A stretch of DNA of 7,448 nt from Desulfobacterales bacterium (GTDB lineage: Bacteria; Desulfobacterota; Desulfobacteria; Desulfobacterales; C00003060), in assembly GCA_020347085.1 (NCBI GenBank), contig CP070769.1:477870-485317 (forward strand), read 5' to 3'. Both the position numbers and the translations under genes were made by a program. The notes under the pieces were generated by a model. It had not been told where the DNA came from. It saw only the letters and a program-made list of their open reading frames with translations, and ran no database searches. Positions 5,851 to 7,448 of the stretch are shown one piece after another (within the stretch, counting starts at the first letter, position 1; each line of letters opens with the position of its first letter).

Positions 5851-6735
5851 TTACACTCTTTCAATCCTTTCCCAGCCCCACAGTCCATAAGGCTTGAAGA
5901 GCAGGAAGATGACCATAAAGACAAAGGGGGCAATCTCTTTCACACCACCAGGAAAGTATTTATCTAGATAAGCCCCCGCCAGGTTCTGCAACACACCAAT
6001 AATGATGCCGCCCATGATGGCCCCAGGCACCGAATTAAGGCCCCCCAGCACAACAGCGGGCAGGACTAGTAGTCCGAGATAGCCCACGGAAATATTCAAT
6101 CCATTGATGTTTCCCAAAAGGGTACCTCCAACGCCGGCGGCCATAAAGGCGATGGCCCAGGCCGTGGCGTAAACAAACCGCGCGCTGACCCCGAGAGACA
6201 GCGCTGCCATTTCATCATCGGCCGTGGCCTGCATGGCAAGACCCCAACGGGTGTATTGAAAGAATCCCACAAAGATAACAAGAAGAAGAATAGCTGCAAC
6301 AAAGCTCCAAAGGTACACCTGGCCGATGACCAGAGGCCCAATTTGGATCGGTTCCAAGGGAAAAACAGCCGGCGTGAATACCCGGGTATCGGTTCCCCAT
6401 ATCAGTTCGACGATCCCCTTGAAGAAAAAGGAGAGCCCGACGGTCACCATGATGACCGACAAGATCGGTTCTCCAATGAGTCTGTCCAGAAAGATCCTTT
6501 CAGTCAAGACCCCGAGGACAAAACCGATAATCAGTGAGAAAAGGAGCGACAAAAGGAAAGGGACGCCCATAGAGTAGAAACTCAGAGACACGTACGCACC
6601 GATCAGGGTCAGTTCTCCCATGGCCAGATTCAGCACACCTGAGCACTTATAGATCAACACCCATCCGAGGGCTATGAGCGCATAGATGCCGCCTACCATA
6701 ATACCTGTAGTCAGGGTCATCAAAAAGACGTCCAT
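5851..6735 (-). CDS. livH: HAAT-family ABC transporter permease, LivH type
   Basis: Encodes 294 residues of an inner-membrane permease subunit, the usual length for LivH. Hydrophobic segments fill most of the protein (about 5-30, 58-77, 92-112, 137-160, 188-208, 219-250 and 267-282). LivH hallmarks are GVLNLAMGELTLIGAYV at 33-49; the cytoplasmic coupling loop YTRWGLAMQATADDEMAALSL at 161-181, which contacts the ATPase; and VVLGGLNSVPGAIMGGIIIGV at 228-248. The ATG at 6735 has AAGGAG about 8 bases upstream. It starts 18 bases after the acyl-CoA synthetase stop, indicating co-transcription with it. It is followed by the heptad repeat and livM. No truncation or frameshift is seen. Confidence 0.93.
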   Translation of the reverse strand: MDVFLMTLTTGIMVGGIYALIALGWVLIYKCSGVLNLAMGELTLIGAYVSLSFYSMGVPFLLSLLFSLIIGFVLGVLTERIFLDRLIGEPILSVIMVTVGLSFFFKGIVELIWGTDTRVFTPAVFPLEPIQIGPLVIGQVYLWSFVAAILLLVIFVGFFQYTRWGLAMQATADDEMAALSLGVSARFVYATAWAIAFMAAGVGGTLLGNINGLNISVGYLGLLVLPAVVLGGLNSVPGAIMGGIIIGVLQNLAGAYLDKYFPGGVKEIAPFVFMVIFLLFKPYGLWGWERIERV

Positions 6736-6753
6736 AGGCTTTACTCCTTGAGA

Positions 6754-7448
6754 TCAGTCGTCGGTAACCTTACGGATGTGAAGATCGGTCTTGATATGGG
6801 ATTTTCGCCCATCTTCATAAGTAATGGTGGTATCAATATGCACCACATCCGTGTCAGAATAGAGGGCCTCAACAATGTCCTGATACCTTTTTTCCACAAA
6901 GGCCCGGCGCAATTTTCTTGTCCTTGTGAGCTCATCATCATCCGGGTCAAATTCCTTGTATAGATTGACAAACCTTCTGACCCTGGCCACCTTAGGCAGG
7001 TCTTTGTTGGCCTGTCGGATCTGTTTTTCGACCAACTCATACACCTCAGGTTTCTGTGAAAGTTCCGGGTAACTTGTATAAGTAAGCTTCTTTTCATCGG
7101 CCCATTTTCCAACGACCGAATAATCGATACAGGTAACCGCCACCACATAATCTCGCTTGTCGCCGACGACCCAGGCATCCCTCAAATACGGGCTGAATTT
7201 TAAGCGGGTTTCCAAATACTGGGGTGAAAAGGGCCGGCCGTCCCCGAGTGTCATGACATCCTTGGAACGGTCAAAGACTACCAGATGACCGTCTTCATCA
7301 ATAAACCCCTTGTCGCCAGAATAGAGCCAACCATCCCGCAAGGTCTCTTTTGTGGCCTAGGGATTCTTGTAGTAACCCAGGAAAACAGATGGACTTTTGG
7401 AGATAATTTCCCCATCCCCGGTAATCTTCACGTCAGTTTGCGCAATGG
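6754..7448 (-). CDS. Long-chain-type acyl-CoA synthetase (AMP-forming), C-terminal part, interrupted by in-frame amber codon
   Basis: The frame enters from the window edge (first full codon at 7446) and ends with TGA at 6754-6756, giving about 230 codons. This family forms acyl-adenylates from fatty or related acids and then CoA thioesters. Visible motifs are GEIISKSPSVFLGYYKNP before the amber codon; then the ATKETLRDGWLYSGDKG block (A7, with the ribose-binding Asp); DGHLVVFDRSKDVMTLGDG (A8 hinge); and TRTRKLRR near the end, which supplies the likely catalytic Lys. The frame is intact except for TAG at 7357-7359, where relatives commonly carry Glu or a similar residue. A restart at TTG 7341 would have only a weak ribosome site and yield just a lid fragment without the ATP-binding core. 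The gene may be a recent pseudogene, carry a sequence error, or be read through. It sits 18 bases before livH, apparently in the same operon. Confidence 0.85.
7357..7359 (-). other. In-frame amber (TAG) codon inside the acyl-CoA synthetase
   Basis: On the minus strand the codons read GGT TAC TAC AAG AAT CCC TAG GCC ACA AAA GAG ACC, i.e. GYYKNP-stop-ATKET. The family block is continuous on both sides in the same frame, so a single codon is affected. A one-base change from GAG (Glu) or CAG (Gln) would produce it. TAG is also the final stop of the livM and PaaK-like genes in this window, so amber is used as an ordinary terminator here. Confidence 0.9.

Noticed and set aside
6754..7341. Independent small protein starting at TTG 7341
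   Set aside because: The same frame continues upstream of the amber codon with family-conserved sequence, so this is the C-terminal part of the larger synthetase.

Overview
The window reads as part of a genome of a Desulfobacterota-like (former Deltaproteobacteria) anaerobe. This is inferred from gene content and order, moderate GC, and the LivF tail type; no phylogenetic marker is present. Every supported gene lies on the minus strand, so transcription runs from position 7448 towards 1. No tRNA, rRNA, CRISPR array, insertion sequence or phage gene was seen, and no gene-free stretch exceeds about 180 bases.

Layout in transcription order. (1) 7448-6754: C-terminal part of a long-chain-type acyl-CoA synthetase, with an in-frame amber codon at 7357-7359. 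(2) 6735-5851: livH-type permease. (3) A 93-base gap with an inverted pair of heptad (GCGCANN) repeats. (4) 5757-4657: livM-type permease. (5) A 181-base gap with a small dyad and a G8 tract. (6) 4475-3225: periplasmic substrate-binding protein. (7) 3196-2384: livF-type ATPase, TTG start. (8) 2351-1734: LEA14/WHy-like lipoprotein. (9) A 172-base gap with a 28-nt perfect palindrome (probable terminator), a 19-nt dyad and a GC-rich stem-loop. (10) 1561-275: PaaK-like adenylate-forming ligase with an altered P-loop. (11) 241-1: start of a secreted protein, probably an L,D-transpeptidase, cut by the window edge.

Together, genes 1-7 form a high-affinity branched-chain amino acid transporter-type (HAAT) ABC system beside acyl-CoA ligases. 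The second ATPase (livG) is not in the window and probably lies upstream of the ligase. HAAT systems paired with CoA ligases suggest uptake of a carboxylic acid (aromatic, fatty or branched-chain) followed by CoA activation, but the substrate cannot be read from this sequence. The points most worth a second look are the amber codon in the synthetase, the altered P-loop in the PaaK-like protein, the heptad inverted repeat, and the lipoprotein at the end of the transporter operon. I see no clearly new multi-gene system.
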